Program-made: the position numbers and the translations under genes | Part shown: piece after piece, positions 41,697 to 51,832 of the stretch | Layout of the letters: each line of letters begins with the position of its first letter | How positions within the stretch are numbered: position 1 is the stretch's first letter | The notes under the pieces: generated by a model | Seen by the model: the letters and a program-made list of their open reading frames with translations, nothing else | Database searches by the model: none | Told to the model about the DNA's origin: nothing | Origin: Burkholderia sp. Ax-1719 | GTDB taxonomy: Bacteria; Pseudomonadota; Gammaproteobacteria; Burkholderiales; Burkholderiaceae | Direction: 5' to 3' | Assembly (NCBI RefSeq): GCF_011753055.1 | Contig: NZ_VWWJ01000015.1 | Location: 62,001-126,000, forward strand | Length of the DNA: 64,000 nt

Positions 41697-43364
41697 TCAG
41701 CCCCGATTGCGCCCGCGATTCATCATCGCCGTTTCGGTGAGATCGACTTCGCGCATCAGCTTGCCGAGCGTCTCGTCATTGATGGTCTGCTGGTTGCGCA
41801 ATTCGAGCAGCGCCGCGCGTTCGGCCCGCATCGCGGCGAGGCGCATCTGCACTTCGAGCTGTTCGGCCTGACGCGCGTTCTTGCTGCGGTCGTGATCGGC
41901 GTCGAGCGTCGCCAGGCGTCGGCGATAGGTGTCCATCACACGCGCGGTGGTATCGGCGGCATGGGCGAATTCGGATTCGTCCATGTCCTTCGTGGCCGTT
42001 TCCATATGTGCGTCGATGGCGCGGATCGCGGCCTGTGCGGCCTGGATGCGAGCGAGGCGTTCTTCGGCGGCATGTTTCGATTCGCCGCTGCGCCGCACGC
42101 CGCGCAGCAGGATCGGCAAGCCGACGATCGCCACCAGCAGCGACGCGAGGATCACGCCCGTGGCGATGAAGATCGCGCTGTCACGCCCCGGCAGCGGGAG
42201 GCCGTTATCGAGCGCAACCGGCAGCGACAGCACGCCCGCGAGCGTCACCGCGCCGCGCACGCCGGCCACCGTCGTAATCGCCACGGTGCGCAGGCCCGGC
42301 ACGGCGTTGGAGACGCCATGACGCGCCGCGCCGCGGCTCGCGACCCAGCGCAGCAGCCAGACCCAGCCGAAGCGCATTGCGTAGAGCGCGACCAGCACGG
42401 CGGCGACATACATGATGAGGCGCAGCATCTGCAGATTGCTGGTGTGATGCGCTTCCAGCAACGCCTTGCCCAGAATGCCCGGGAACTGCAGGCCGAGCAG
42501 CGTGAACACCATGCCGTTGAAGACGAATTCGATCATCGACCAGGTGCTCGCCGCACGCACGCGTGTCGATACCGGTCCGATGTGCGCGCTGCTGGTGTAG
42601 TTCATCATCATCCCGGCAGACACCGCCGCGAGCACGCCCGACACTTCCAGGTGCTCGGCGAACAGGTACGCCGCGAATGGAATCAGCAAGGTCATCACGA
42701 CGCCGGGCGCGGGATCGCCGTCATCGGTGAAGTTCAGGAAGCGCTCTGAAACAAAGCTGAACACCCAGCCGATGATCGCCCCCACGGCGAGCCCGCCCGC
42801 CGCAATCAGGAAGAAGCTCAGCGTCGCTTCGCGCAGCGAGAAATAGCCGGTGAGCGCTGCCGCCACCGCGAACTTGAGCGCCACGAGGCCCGAGGCGTCG
42901 TTCATCAGCGCTTCGCCTTCGAGGATGTGCATGAGCTGCGCGGGGATGCGGTCCTTGCCCGCAATCGCCGAGAGCGCCACCGCGTCGGTGGGCGAGAGCA
43001 CGGCCGCGAGCGCGAACGCCACCGGCAGCGAGATCTGCGGCACCAGCCAGTGCACGAAATAGCCGACCGCCACCACGGTCAGCAGCACCAGGCCGAGCGC
43101 GAGCATCAGGATCGCGCGCCGCTGCATGAAGAATTCGCGCTTGGGGATGCGCCAGCCGTCCGCGAACAGCAGCGGCGGGATGAACAGCGCCATGAAGATA
43201 TCCGGGTCGAAGGTGACGTGCGGATTCACGCGCGGAAACGTCAGCAAGGCGCCAATGCCGATCTGCAGCAGCGGCAAGGGCAACTTGATGGGCAGAAGAC
43301 GCACGATGACGCCCGAAAGCGCGACGGCAAGGAGCAGAATAAGAACGGTGAAGAGTGTTTCCAT
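41697..43364 (-). CDS. CPA1 family Na+/H+ antiporter
   Basis: 555 residues. About 12 transmembrane helices occupy residues 1-430. AAVLSPTDAVALSAI and EGEALMNDASGLVALKFAV are the CPA1 signatures, with the ND pair expected to bind the cation. The last ~110 residues (ERLARIQAAQAAIRAIDAHM onward) form a charged helical cytoplasmic domain, probably regulatory. It exchanges Na+ or K+ for protons for pH and salt control. It is monocistronic. Confidence 0.92.
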   Translation of the reverse strand: METLFTVLILLLAVALSGVIVRLLPIKLPLPLLQIGIGALLTFPRVNPHVTFDPDIFMALFIPPLLFADGWRIPKREFFMQRRAILMLALGLVLLTVVAVGYFVHWLVPQISLPVAFALAAVLSPTDAVALSAIAGKDRIPAQLMHILEGEALMNDASGLVALKFAVAAALTGYFSLREATLSFFLIAAGGLAVGAIIGWVFSFVSERFLNFTDDGDPAPGVVMTLLIPFAAYLFAEHLEVSGVLAAVSAGMMMNYTSSAHIGPVSTRVRAASTWSMIEFVFNGMVFTLLGLQFPGILGKALLEAHHTSNLQMLRLIMYVAAVLVALYAMRFGWVWLLRWVASRGAARHGVSNAVPGLRTVAITTVAGVRGAVTLAGVLSLPVALDNGLPLPGRDSAIFIATGVILASLLVAIVGLPILLRGVRRSGESKHAAEERLARIQAAQAAIRAIDAHMETATKDMDESEFAHAADTTARVMDTYRRRLATLDADHDRSKNARQAEQLEVQMRLAAMRAERAALLELRNQQTINDETLGKLMREVDLTETAMMNRGRNRG

Positions 43365-43777
43365 CGATCAAGCAAAGGGTGCGGCAAAGACGGGGCGCCA
43401 AAGCGCGCGTGAAGCGGCTTCAGTGTGTCCCTTTATGCGGAAGCGTTGCGAACGGAGGAGCGGTCAGCCCACATTCGGTCCACGAGTGTCCACGAAGCAG
43501 GCGGTTGGCTTACAACTAGTTTAGCCCGATGGTGGTGTAGGCCGTCGTGAAGCGCGCAGTAGGCCGAGCGTGTCGTCCCCCAGCGAAAGCACTGATTTGG
43601 TGCAAATGGGGCGTGGCATGCCCGCTGGCCGCGCACAGGCGCGGGCTGCGGTGCAGGGTTCAATGCGCGGCGGGTTCAGATGCCTGTGTGCACGGACCTT
43701 GCTTTATCGCCTCGCGTGGCGCAACGCATTAGCTGCGGCAACAGGCCGCGGCGATCAACTTGCGCGAAGAGGAAGGC
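43365..43777. other. Intergenic region upstream of EAL gene
   Basis: About 410 bases between divergent genes. No supported gene or repeat. It must contain promoters for the antiporter (-) and EAL (+) genes, but no clear consensus elements stand out. Confidence 0.4.
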
Positions 43778-45055
43778 ATGATCACAGAGCAACAGGAAAA
43801 GACGGCGCTCGCGCCGCATGGGTTCGATCTGAGCGTCACCTCGGGGCTGCAGCGCTATAGCGCGCAACATGGCGAACTCACGCTCACCAGCGTGTTCCAG
43901 CCGGTCTTCAGCCTTTCGCACATGCGCGCGATCGGTTACGAAGGGCTCTTGCGCGCGCACGACGCGCTTGACCGTCCCGTATCGCCCATCGATGTGTTCG
44001 GCGAAGCCGCGCGTGTGGGCGAAGTGCTGCAGGTCGACCGGCTCGCGCAAGGGCTGCATCTGGAGAACTTCTCGCTGCTTGGGGCCGAGCGCGAATGGCT
44101 CTTTCTCAACGTGCATCCCGGCACGCTCACCGAGCCGTATCACGCGGCGGCGCTGCTCGCGAACCTGAACCGGCTGGGCTTGCCGCCGCGCCGTATCGTG
44201 CTCGAAGTGCTGGAAGCCGATGCCACCGATCTCGACGCGCTGGCGCATGCCGTCGACGCCTTCCGCGCGCGGGGCTTTCTGATCGCGCTCGACGACTTCG
44301 GTGCGGGTCACGTGGATATCGGCCGCGTCTGGCAACTGAATCCCGACATCGTCAAGCTCGACCGCATCATGCTGATGCACGCCGCGCATCGCGCCGACAT
44401 GGCCGCGACGCTGCCCGCACTGGTTTCGCTGCTGCACGAGGCGGGCAAGCTCGTGCTGATCGAGGGCGTGGAGACGGAGCAGGAAGCGCAACTCGCGCTG
44501 TCGTGCAATGCCGATTTCGTGCAGGGCTTTTTCTTCGCGCGGCCTGCGCCCGGCCTCACCGATTCCTCGCACGCGCAGATCGTCATCGCCGAGGCCACCG
44601 ATCGCTTCCGTCAGCAAACCGAGGCGCGCGAGCGCGGCACGGCCAGCCGCCTGGCGCCGTATCTGCGCGCGTTCGAACGCGCGGCGGAGCGTCTGGGCGC
44701 GGGCGAGCCGCTCGAAGAGGTGTGCTGGAATTTTCTGGCGCTCGATCATTCGGCGCGTTGCTTCTTGCTCGATGCGAACGGGCGTCAAGCGGGGCGCAAT
44801 GTCGTGCTGCGCGTGGATCGCGCGGAACAGGACGCGCGTTTTCTGCCGCTCGACGACGCGCAGGGCGCGAACTGGCTGCGTCGGCCTTATTTCCGCGCGG
44901 CGCTGGTCGCGCCTGGGCGCGTGCATGTGACGTCGCCGTATCTGTCGATCAACGAGGCGCTGCCGTGCGTGACGCTGTCGATGGCCGTGCAGGTGGGCGA
45001 CCGCCTGTGCGTGCTATGCGGCGATGTGGACTGGCTGGCGGAACTGCTCGCATAA
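43778..45055 (+). CDS. EAL-domain c-di-GMP phosphodiesterase
   Basis: 425 residues. The EAL domain spans about residues 30-260: YEGLLR (EAL variant EGL), LFLNVHPGTL, VLEVLEADATD, ALDDFGAGH, VKLDRIML, LIEGVET and VQGFFFARP keep the metal and substrate residues, so activity is expected. The C-terminal ~150 residues (HSARCFLLDANGRQAGRNVV) resemble a Cache-like sensor, as in YkuI. The ATG at 43778 has GAGGAAGG just upstream. It degrades c-di-GMP and has no membrane segment. Confidence 0.9.
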   Translation: MITEQQEKTALAPHGFDLSVTSGLQRYSAQHGELTLTSVFQPVFSLSHMRAIGYEGLLRAHDALDRPVSPIDVFGEAARVGEVLQVDRLAQGLHLENFSLLGAEREWLFLNVHPGTLTEPYHAAALLANLNRLGLPPRRIVLEVLEADATDLDALAHAVDAFRARGFLIALDDFGAGHVDIGRVWQLNPDIVKLDRIMLMHAAHRADMAATLPALVSLLHEAGKLVLIEGVETEQEAQLALSCNADFVQGFFFARPAPGLTDSSHAQIVIAEATDRFRQQTEARERGTASRLAPYLRAFERAAERLGAGEPLEEVCWNFLALDHSARCFLLDANGRQAGRNVVLRVDRAEQDARFLPLDDAQGANWLRRPYFRAALVAPGRVHVTSPYLSINEALPCVTLSMAVQVGDRLCVLCGDVDWLAELLA

Positions 45056-45056
45056 A

Positions 45057-45092
45057 AAAACGGCGCAGGCTCAAGCGCCCGCGCCGTTCATT
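45057..45092. terminator. Terminator between EAL and oxidoreductase genes
   Basis: AACGGCGC / GCGCCGTT stem. On the minus strand it is followed by seven T, making it a good terminator for the oxidoreductase gene; the plus side is weaker. Confidence 0.75.
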
Positions 45093-45111
45093 TCATGCCT
45101 TGAAACAAGGC

Positions 45112-48100
45112 TTATTTCGCTACGACCACCGGAATGCCGCGCAGCGCGCCCGCGCCCTTGAACGAGTCGATCGATTCCTGCACGACTGCGCTGGTTTTCA
45201 CGTCGAGCTTCAGACGCGCGCCCAGCTCGCGTTCGCTGCGTTTCACCGCCGCGAGATTCGCCAGCTTCACGTGACCGTAGCCGCGCACACGCTGGTGCAG
45301 ATTCGCGAGCTTCGCGATCTCTTCGGCGTTATCGGCCGTGAGCTTCGCGATGGCGCCGCGCAGCGTCGCTTCGTAGTCATCGGCGAGGGCGCGTTCCATG
45401 CGGCGCTCCAGCGTCTTGCCGAACGGATCGAGCCAGGTGCCGCGCACGCTGCGGCCTTTCTTCAGGAGGCCGAATGCGCTCCACATCCATTGACCGAACT
45501 GCATTTTGCGCGGCGGCTGGCCATTCTTCTCGCGTGCGATCAGCGGCGGCGCGAGATTGAACTTCACCGTGAAATCGCTGCCAGCCTGGCCTTCGAACTG
45601 CGCTTCGAGCGCGGCGCGGAAAGCGGGATCAGCGTGCAGACGCGCGACCTCGTATTCATCCTTCACCGCGAGCAGTTTGTAGAACGTCGTAGCGACGGCG
45701 CGCGCGAGCGCCTGTTCCGTCGAGCGATCCGCGCTCCGCGCCGTATCGACCAGCGTGCGATAGCGCTTCACGTAGCCCGCGCCGCCATACGCCAGCAGAC
45801 GCGTTTCGCGGTCGGCGATCAGTTCGTCGAGCGTTTGCGTGAGCTTGCGCGAGGTGGCTTTGGCAGCGGCGGCGCGCTGCGCGTCGAGCGCTTCCAGCGC
45901 GGCCGGATCGGCAGCCGCCATACGGCCGATCGAGAACGCGAAGAGATTCGCCTGCACGGCCACGTTGTTCAATTCGATGGCACGCGAAAGCGCCGCGAGC
46001 GACACCGGCACCAGACCCAGTTGCCACGCAAAGCCCAGCATCACGATATTCGCGCCGATCGTATCGCCCAGATAACGCTGCGCCAGCGCCTGCGCATCGC
46101 ATGCGGAAAGCGGATCTTGCGCACCAGGCGCGCCGCCCGTTGCCGCATGACGCATCTTCGCGAGCAGCGCATCGGCGTGCAGGTTGGCTTCCGGGTTCTG
46201 CACGAACGAGGCGTTCGGAATCTCATGCGTGTTCACGACGATGCGCGTACGGTCGTGGCGCACCGTTTGCAGCGCGTCGGCGCTCGCGCCCACCACCATA
46301 TCGCAGGCGAGCAGCAGGTCGGCCTGCTGGGTGTCGATGCGCACCTGGTTGAGCAGCGCGTCGGTGGCCGCGAAGCGCACGAACGACAGCACTGATCCAC
46401 CTTTCTGCGCAAAGCCCATGAAATCCAGTACCGAAGCGCTCTTGCCTTCCAGATGCGCCGCCATGCTGATGAGCGCGCCCACCGTCACCACGCCCGTGCC
46501 GCCCACGCCGGTGACGAGAATGTCATAGGGCGCGTTGTCCAGATGCGTGGCGGGAAGCGGCAGCGCATTCACGCGTGCGGCCAGCGCCTGCGGATCGAAC
46601 GCTGCGCCCGCAGCCTTCTTCAGCTTGCCGCCTTCGATCGTCACGAAGCTCGGGCAGAAGCCGTTCACGCACGAATAATCCTTGTTGCACGACGATTGAT
46701 CGATACGGCGCTTGCGGCCCAGTTCCGTTTCCACCGGTTCGACCGACAGGCAATTCGATTGCACGCCGCAATCGCCGCAGCCTTCGCACACGGCTTCGTT
46801 GATAAAGAGACGCTTGTCCGGATCGGGGAATTCGCCTTTTTTGCGGCGACGGCGCTTCTCTGCGGCGCAGGTCTGGTCGTAGATCAGCACGGTTACGCCC
46901 GGCGTTTCGCGTAGTTCGCGCTGCACCGTGTCGAGCTCGCTGCGATGGTGGAACGTCGTGCCCTTCGGAAAGAGACCGTGATGGCCGTCGTATTTCTCGG
47001 GTTCGTCGCTCACGACCACGAAGCGCGACACGCCTTCGGCTTCCACCTGACGCGCGATCTGCGGCACGGAAATGCTGCCGTCCACAGGCTGGCCGCCCGT
47101 CATCGCCACGGCGTCGTTGTAGAGAATCTTGTAGGTGATATTGGCCTTCGCGGCCACGGCCTGGCGAATCGCAAGGATGCCTGAATGAAAATAGGTGCCG
47201 TCGCCGAGATTCTGGAACACGTGGCGTGTTTTCGTGAACATCGAATGCGAGGCCCAATCGACGCCTTCGCCGCCCATCTGGATCAGGCCCATGGTGTCGC
47301 GCTCCATCCACGACGCCATGAAGTGACAGCCGATGCCCGCCTGCGCCACCGAGCCTTCCGGCACCTTCGTCGAGGTGTTATGCGGGCAGCCCGAGCAGAA
47401 GTAGGGCGTGCGGCGCACGGCATCGGCCACATTGGAGAGGATTTGCGGCGCGACCAGATCGACCACGCGCTCGCGGCGGTCGAGCGCGGGCTTGTGCTTC
47501 GCGAGCCACGCGGCGAACACGGGTAGGATGCGCGACGGGCGCAGTTCGCCCAGATCGGAGAGCAGCAGCGTGCCGTCTTCCGCATGTTTGCCGACGATGG
47601 CGGGGCGCGCGCCGCTCGTGCGGTTGTACAGATGATCCTTGATCTGCTGCTCGATCACCGGGCCCTTTTCTTCGATGATGAGCACGTTGTCGAGTCCCGC
47701 CACAAAGGCGTCGATGCGCGACATTTCCAGCGGAAACGAAAGCCCCACCTTGTAGATACGCACGCCCGCCTGTTCCAGATCGTCGACGGTCAGGTCGAGG
47801 CGGCGCAGCGCTTCCATCAGATCCAGATGCGCCTTGCCGCAGGTGACGATGCCCACGTTCGCATGCGGGCTGGGCGCGATCCACTTGTCGATGCTGTTGA
47901 CGCGCGCGAAATGGCGTACGGCGTCGAGCTTGGCGGCGAGGCGCTGCTCGATGGCGAGGCTCGGCAGGTCGGGCCAGCGGTTGTGCAGGCCGCCTGCGGG
48001 CGGCTCGAAACCTTCGGGCGCTTGCCAGTCGGTTTTGAGCGCATCGAGATCGACGGTCGAACCGGACTCCACCGTTTCCGAGATCGCCTTATAGCCCACC

Positions 48101-48726
48101 CACGCGCCTGAGTAACGCGACAGCGCCCAGCCGTACAGGCCGAATTCGAGCATGTCGGCGATATTCGACGGGTTCACCACGGGCATATGCCACGCCATCA
48201 AGGCGAAGTCGCTCTGATGCGGCATCGACGACGACACGCAGCCGTGATCGTCGCCCGCCACCACCAGCACGCCGCCATGCGGCGACGAACCGTAAGCGTT
48301 GCCGTGCTTGAGCGCGTCGCCCGCGCGGTCGACGCCCGGACCCTTGCCGTACCACATCGCGAACACGCCTTCGACGGTGCGTTCCGGGTCGGCTTCCACG
48401 CGCTGGGTGCCCAGCACGGCGGTGCCGCCCAGTTCCTCGTTGATGGCGGGCAGGAAGCGCACGTCGGCGGCTTCGAGCAGTTTCTTCGCCTTCCACGCCT
48501 GCTGATCGACCATGCCGAGCGGCGAGCCGCGATAGCCGCTGATAAAGCCCGCGGTGTTCAGGCCGTGCGCCCGGTCGAGTGCGCGCTGCATGAGCGGCAG
48601 ACGGATCAGCGCCTGGGTGCCGGTGAGGAAGATGCGGCCGCGCGTGGCGGTGAGGTTGTCGGTGAGCTTGTAGTCGGCAAGCGGGGGCGAAGCAGGCGAG
48701 TCGCCGAAAGCGGGGCGCGCGGTCAT
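45112..48726 (-). CDS. Indolepyruvate ferredoxin oxidoreductase (fused alpha/beta form)
   Basis: 1204 residues. The thiamine-pyrophosphate part (residues 1-640) includes the PYR domain and YFCSGCPHNTSTKVPEGS, with GCHFMASWMERDTMGLIQMG and GDGTYFHSGILAIRQAV. A [4Fe-4S]-type cluster segment follows (CEGCGDC, C at SNCLSVEP, then CNKDYSC and GFCPSF). The gamma domain begins VTGVGGTGVVTVGALISMAA. Such fused enzymes convert aryl-pyruvates (from Trp, Phe, Tyr) to acyl-CoA and reduce ferredoxin. They occur widely in aerobic Betaproteobacteria and probably serve aromatic amino-acid catabolism. Confidence 0.92.
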   Translation of the reverse strand: MTARPAFGDSPASPPLADYKLTDNLTATRGRIFLTGTQALIRLPLMQRALDRAHGLNTAGFISGYRGSPLGMVDQQAWKAKKLLEAADVRFLPAINEELGGTAVLGTQRVEADPERTVEGVFAMWYGKGPGVDRAGDALKHGNAYGSSPHGGVLVVAGDDHGCVSSSMPHQSDFALMAWHMPVVNPSNIADMLEFGLYGWALSRYSGAWVGYKAISETVESGSTVDLDALKTDWQAPEGFEPPAGGLHNRWPDLPSLAIEQRLAAKLDAVRHFARVNSIDKWIAPSPHANVGIVTCGKAHLDLMEALRRLDLTVDDLEQAGVRIYKVGLSFPLEMSRIDAFVAGLDNVLIIEEKGPVIEQQIKDHLYNRTSGARPAIVGKHAEDGTLLLSDLGELRPSRILPVFAAWLAKHKPALDRRERVVDLVAPQILSNVADAVRRTPYFCSGCPHNTSTKVPEGSVAQAGIGCHFMASWMERDTMGLIQMGGEGVDWASHSMFTKTRHVFQNLGDGTYFHSGILAIRQAVAAKANITYKILYNDAVAMTGGQPVDGSISVPQIARQVEAEGVSRFVVVSDEPEKYDGHHGLFPKGTTFHHRSELDTVQRELRETPGVTVLIYDQTCAAEKRRRRKKGEFPDPDKRLFINEAVCEGCGDCGVQSNCLSVEPVETELGRKRRIDQSSCNKDYSCVNGFCPSFVTIEGGKLKKAAGAAFDPQALAARVNALPLPATHLDNAPYDILVTGVGGTGVVTVGALISMAAHLEGKSASVLDFMGFAQKGGSVLSFVRFAATDALLNQVRIDTQQADLLLACDMVVGASADALQTVRHDRTRIVVNTHEIPNASFVQNPEANLHADALLAKMRHAATGGAPGAQDPLSACDAQALAQRYLGDTIGANIVMLGFAWQLGLVPVSLAALSRAIELNNVAVQANLFAFSIGRMAAADPAALEALDAQRAAAAKATSRKLTQTLDELIADRETRLLAYGGAGYVKRYRTLVDTARSADRSTEQALARAVATTFYKLLAVKDEYEVARLHADPAFRAALEAQFEGQAGSDFTVKFNLAPPLIAREKNGQPPRKMQFGQWMWSAFGLLKKGRSVRGTWLDPFGKTLERRMERALADDYEATLRGAIAKLTADNAEEIAKLANLHQRVRGYGHVKLANLAAVKRSERELGARLKLDVKTSAVVQESIDSFKGAGALRGIPVVVAK

Positions 48727-48921
48727 TGGGGGGAGTCTCCGTTTTTTCTGTCACGCATCGCGGGATGCCGGGATGCGTTGAAGACTCTATTTTTTCGCGC
48801 CAATGACGGAAATTTTTTGCTAACTAATTGGGGGCAACCTGCTTTCGCGCGAGAGCCTGCCCGCAGTTGGGTAATTTTGAGAGAGATTTTTCTCCGACGG
48901 GCGCAAGACGGTCCGTTTGTC

Positions 48922-49905
48922 TCAAATCACCTTGGGGCCGTAGGGGCGCGTGTCCTCGAACGCCACCACATCGTGAAAGTGCGTGTAGTCCATCACGCTG
49001 GCGCCATCGGTATCGGTCATCAGGTCGACGTAACGGTATTGCCAGCGGATGTCGGCATCCACCCAGATGTGGCGCGCCTGCATGGTCTGCGCGGTGGATT
49101 CGTCCGAGCCTTCGATCACCACATGCAGCGACGCGTTCTGGCGTGCGAGCGTTTCGGCATCCGCGCCGTAGAGCGGGCTGGATTCGTCGATCACATGCAT
49201 CAGGTTCCAGCCGAGCGTGAACAGCGGATGCTCCGCGCGCACCAGCTTGAGATCGTAGATGCGCCGCGCCGTGAAGCCTTCCGGCGACGTTTCGATACGG
49301 ATCAGACGCAGCTTCGCAAAGGCTTCGGCGATCACGTTCTGGCGCGCGTTGGCGGCGCGCACCATCAGCGTCATGCGGCCTTCGAGCGGATGGATGACCG
49401 CCTGGCGCGCGAACCAGATCATCGCGCGCGGGCGTGAGAAACGCGCAAACACCAGCCCCGTCGCCAACGCCACGCCCGACATGCCGACGAAAATCTCGAA
49501 CGTAGCGACAAGATGCGCGTAGACCGTTTGCGGGTGCATGTCGCCGTAACCCACCGTGGCGAGCGTTTCGACGCTGAAGAAGAACGCGCCCATGAAGCCG
49601 TGCGGAAACTGGTTGGCGATGGGGGCGGTGCCCAGCTCGTAGAGGCACGCGAACGCGGTGTTGAGCACCATGAACAGGCCGGCGAGCGAGGCGAAGAAGG
49701 TGGGCCAGCGCATCGTCAGCGCGTAGTGGTAGAAGTCGGTCCACGTCTGCACCGGCATGCCGTAGACGACCACGTCGCGCGAGCCCACGCGTACGGTGCG
49801 CGCGCCGCGTGCGCGCGGCTTCGATGGCGCGGCGGCGGATGCAGCGGATTTCGGCAGGCTGTCGGTGGCGGCGTGCGGCTGATCGGAAGGCGATTCGGGC
49901 GTCAT
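48922..49905 (-). CDS. KirBac-type inward rectifier potassium channel
   Basis: 327 residues. TM1 (FFASLAGLFMVLNTAFACLY), the pore helix and filter TVGYGDM, and TM2 (FEIFVGMSGVALATGLVFAR) are followed by an immunoglobulin-like cytoplasmic domain (RMTLMVRAANARQNVIAEAF onward). The filter sequence is that of K+ channels. The ATG at 49905 has CAGGGA upstream and follows the usual short N-terminal tail; a longer frame reads further upstream but is low in coding character. KirBac channels are gated by lipids and pH. Confidence 0.93.
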   Translation of the reverse strand: MTPESPSDQPHAATDSLPKSAASAAAPSKPRARGARTVRVGSRDVVVYGMPVQTWTDFYHYALTMRWPTFFASLAGLFMVLNTAFACLYELGTAPIANQFPHGFMGAFFFSVETLATVGYGDMHPQTVYAHLVATFEIFVGMSGVALATGLVFARFSRPRAMIWFARQAVIHPLEGRMTLMVRAANARQNVIAEAFAKLRLIRIETSPEGFTARRIYDLKLVRAEHPLFTLGWNLMHVIDESSPLYGADAETLARQNASLHVVIEGSDESTAQTMQARHIWVDADIRWQYRYVDLMTDTDGASVMDYTHFHDVVAFEDTRPYGPKVI

Positions 49906-50051
49906 GGCAATCCCTGCTGGGGGGCGAATTGCCCGCAAGCGTAGCAACGCCGGTGCTGCCGGACAAGCGCCCTCGCACGCGGACTTGCCGCGTGGCATCC
50001 AATCGCCAAAGTGCTTACGGCATCAACAGCGCCGATGCGTGTTGCCGCCGA

Positions 50052-50297
50052 TCACGGAAAGGCGCGCGGCCTCGGAATGCCCGCGCCGTGATCGATATCG
50101 GCGATGGCCTGGCGGCGCGCGGCGTCGATGGCTTCGGCGCTCTGCGGAAAGCCGCTGCTGCCGCCTATCGTGATCCACGGCTGGACGGGCTTGTCGCGAT
50201 GAGTGATCTGATATTCGGCGTCCCAGCGCGAACCCTGCAGTTCGAGCGGATGCACGTGAATGGCGTAGACGCCGTAGAGGAAGAGTTGCTCGGTCAT
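50052..50297 (-). CDS. Conserved small protein
   Basis: 81 residues beginning MTEQLFLYGVYAIHVHPLEL. AGGAGG sits six bases before the ATG, so this start is firm. It is probably a cytoplasmic alpha/beta protein (ITHRDKPVQPWITIGGSS, then an amphipathic helix). No domain is recognised. It lies next to another small gene in the same direction. Confidence 0.7.
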   Translation of the reverse strand: MTEQLFLYGVYAIHVHPLELQGSRWDAEYQITHRDKPVQPWITIGGSSGFPQSAEAIDAARRQAIADIDHGAGIPRPRAFP

Positions 50298-50431
50298 GAT
50301 CGCCTCCTGACCGTGGTTGCCAGAACGGCCGCACGCCAAAGGGTATTCATGCGGCCCAGGACCGGCGCGTGGGACGGGATCGCCGCCCCGCGCGCGCTAA
50401 AGGGGAACGCGGAGGCACGACGCCTCGCGCC

Positions 50432-50653
50432 TTACAGCTCCAGTTCGCCGAGAAGGCGATGCGCCAGCGCCTTGGCTTCCTCCAGCGCTTCTTCGGGCGT
50501 GCCCGAGGCCGCATCCACTTCGTAGAGGGCGTTTTCGAGCTCCTCGCCGTCGTCGCGCGCCAGCGAGACCATGCCCTGATACTGCCCGGCGTTCATCGGC
50601 CGCACCGAGGCGACCGCCGTGTAGATCCCCTTCGTGTAGCTGACGTCTTCCAT
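50432..50653 (-). CDS. Conserved small acidic protein
   Basis: 73 residues beginning MEDVSYTKGIYTAVASVRPM, then an acidic helix (GTPEEALEEAKALAHRLLGE). GAGGAG precedes the ATG. It is similar in style to the neighbouring 81-residue protein: a short beta region and a C-terminal helix. No domain recognised. Confidence 0.7.
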   Translation of the reverse strand: MEDVSYTKGIYTAVASVRPMNAGQYQGMVSLARDDGEELENALYEVDAASGTPEEALEEAKALAHRLLGELEL

Positions 50654-50814
50654 AGCCTGCTCCTCGCGCAAGGAAAACTCATGCTAGCACGTTGATCGTG
50701 CGGCTGCGGGGCATGCTCGTGACGCTGGCGCGGCGCTTTCGTGTCACGCCATGGGATCAGCTTCGGGCGCGCATGACGCGCGCCCGAAGCGCTCCGCGGA
50801 CGCGCCGTGAGCAC

Positions 50815-51792
50815 TCAATCGGCGATCAGTGCGACCACTTCGTCGAGCGTCGGCGAGTACGCACCGGCGCGGCGGCACGCGGCTGCGCCCGCTGCGAGCG
50901 AGAACGCCAGATGCTGCGGCCAGCTGCGCTGCGGCGCGCTCATCAGGCTGAACATCAGGCCGCCGATCGACGCGTCGCCCGCGCCCACCGTATCCGCCAC
51001 TTCCACGCGCGGCGGCGCGGCTTCGAACACCTCGTCGCCGACATAGAGCGTCGCTGCCTGCGCGCCGCGCGTGACCAGCAGCGTCGCGGCCGGGTTCAGC
51101 GCGCGCATCGCGGCGATCGCTTCCGGCTCGCTCTTGTCGGCGAACAGCATGCGCAGGTCTTCGTCGGAAACCTTGATGAGGTCGGCGAGCGCCGCCATGC
51201 GGTGCAGGATCGGCGCGTAGCCGTGCGCCATGAGGTTGCGGTAATTCGGATCGAAGCTGATCTTCACGCCTTGCGCGCGCAGTTCGGCGGCGAGCGTCGC
51301 CAGCGTTTCGCCCAGCGGCTGGCGCACGAGGCTGATGCAGCCGAAGTGCGCCCACTTCGCGTGCGCACGCCAGCCTTCGGGCAGCTTCGCGGGATCGAAG
51401 GCGAGATCGGCGCTGTTATCGCCGATGAAGTAGTACGCGGGCGGATGCGTCTGGTGCACGATGGCCAGCAGCGGCGCGCGCTCGACGCGCTGCATGAAGC
51501 GCATGTCGAGGCCGGCGGCGACGCTGGCGTTCCAGAGCTCGTCCGAGAAGTTGTCGGTGCCGAGCGCGCCCGCGCAAGCCGTGGGCAGGCCGAGGCGCGC
51601 AACCGCGCGCGCGACGTTCCAGCCTGCGCCGCCGGGGTGAGCGCGCCAGTGCGAGTCCACGCCAGGCGCGCCGGCGGGTGCGTTTGCGCCGTCCGGCGCG
51701 GCGCCGCGCACGAGATCGGTGAGGATGTCGCCCGCCGAGATAAACGCGGGGAAGCCGGACGAGAAGTCGGGGCCAGTGCTGCAGGTGCTCAT
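50815..51792 (-). CDS. PfkB family sugar kinase (fructokinase-like)
   Basis: 325 residues. The first PfkB signature is GGAGWNVARAVARLG (about 53-67) and the second is DTVGAGDASIGGLMF, with the catalytic Asp in GAGD. It phosphorylates a sugar with ATP; the location after an AGE epimerase suggests fructose to fructose-6-phosphate. The ATG at 51792 has AAGGA upstream. It is the last gene of the lacI-epimerase-kinase operon, 40 bases after the epimerase stop. Confidence 0.9.
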   Translation of the reverse strand: MSTCSTGPDFSSGFPAFISAGDILTDLVRGAAPDGANAPAGAPGVDSHWRAHPGGAGWNVARAVARLGLPTACAGALGTDNFSDELWNASVAAGLDMRFMQRVERAPLLAIVHQTHPPAYYFIGDNSADLAFDPAKLPEGWRAHAKWAHFGCISLVRQPLGETLATLAAELRAQGVKISFDPNYRNLMAHGYAPILHRMAALADLIKVSDEDLRMLFADKSEPEAIAAMRALNPAATLLVTRGAQAATLYVGDEVFEAAPPRVEVADTVGAGDASIGGLMFSLMSAPQRSWPQHLAFSLAAGAAACRRAGAYSPTLDEVVALIAD

Positions 51793-51832
51793 CGCTTGAT
51801 CCTTCGCTGTGTACTTGGGTTGCGCCGTCAGA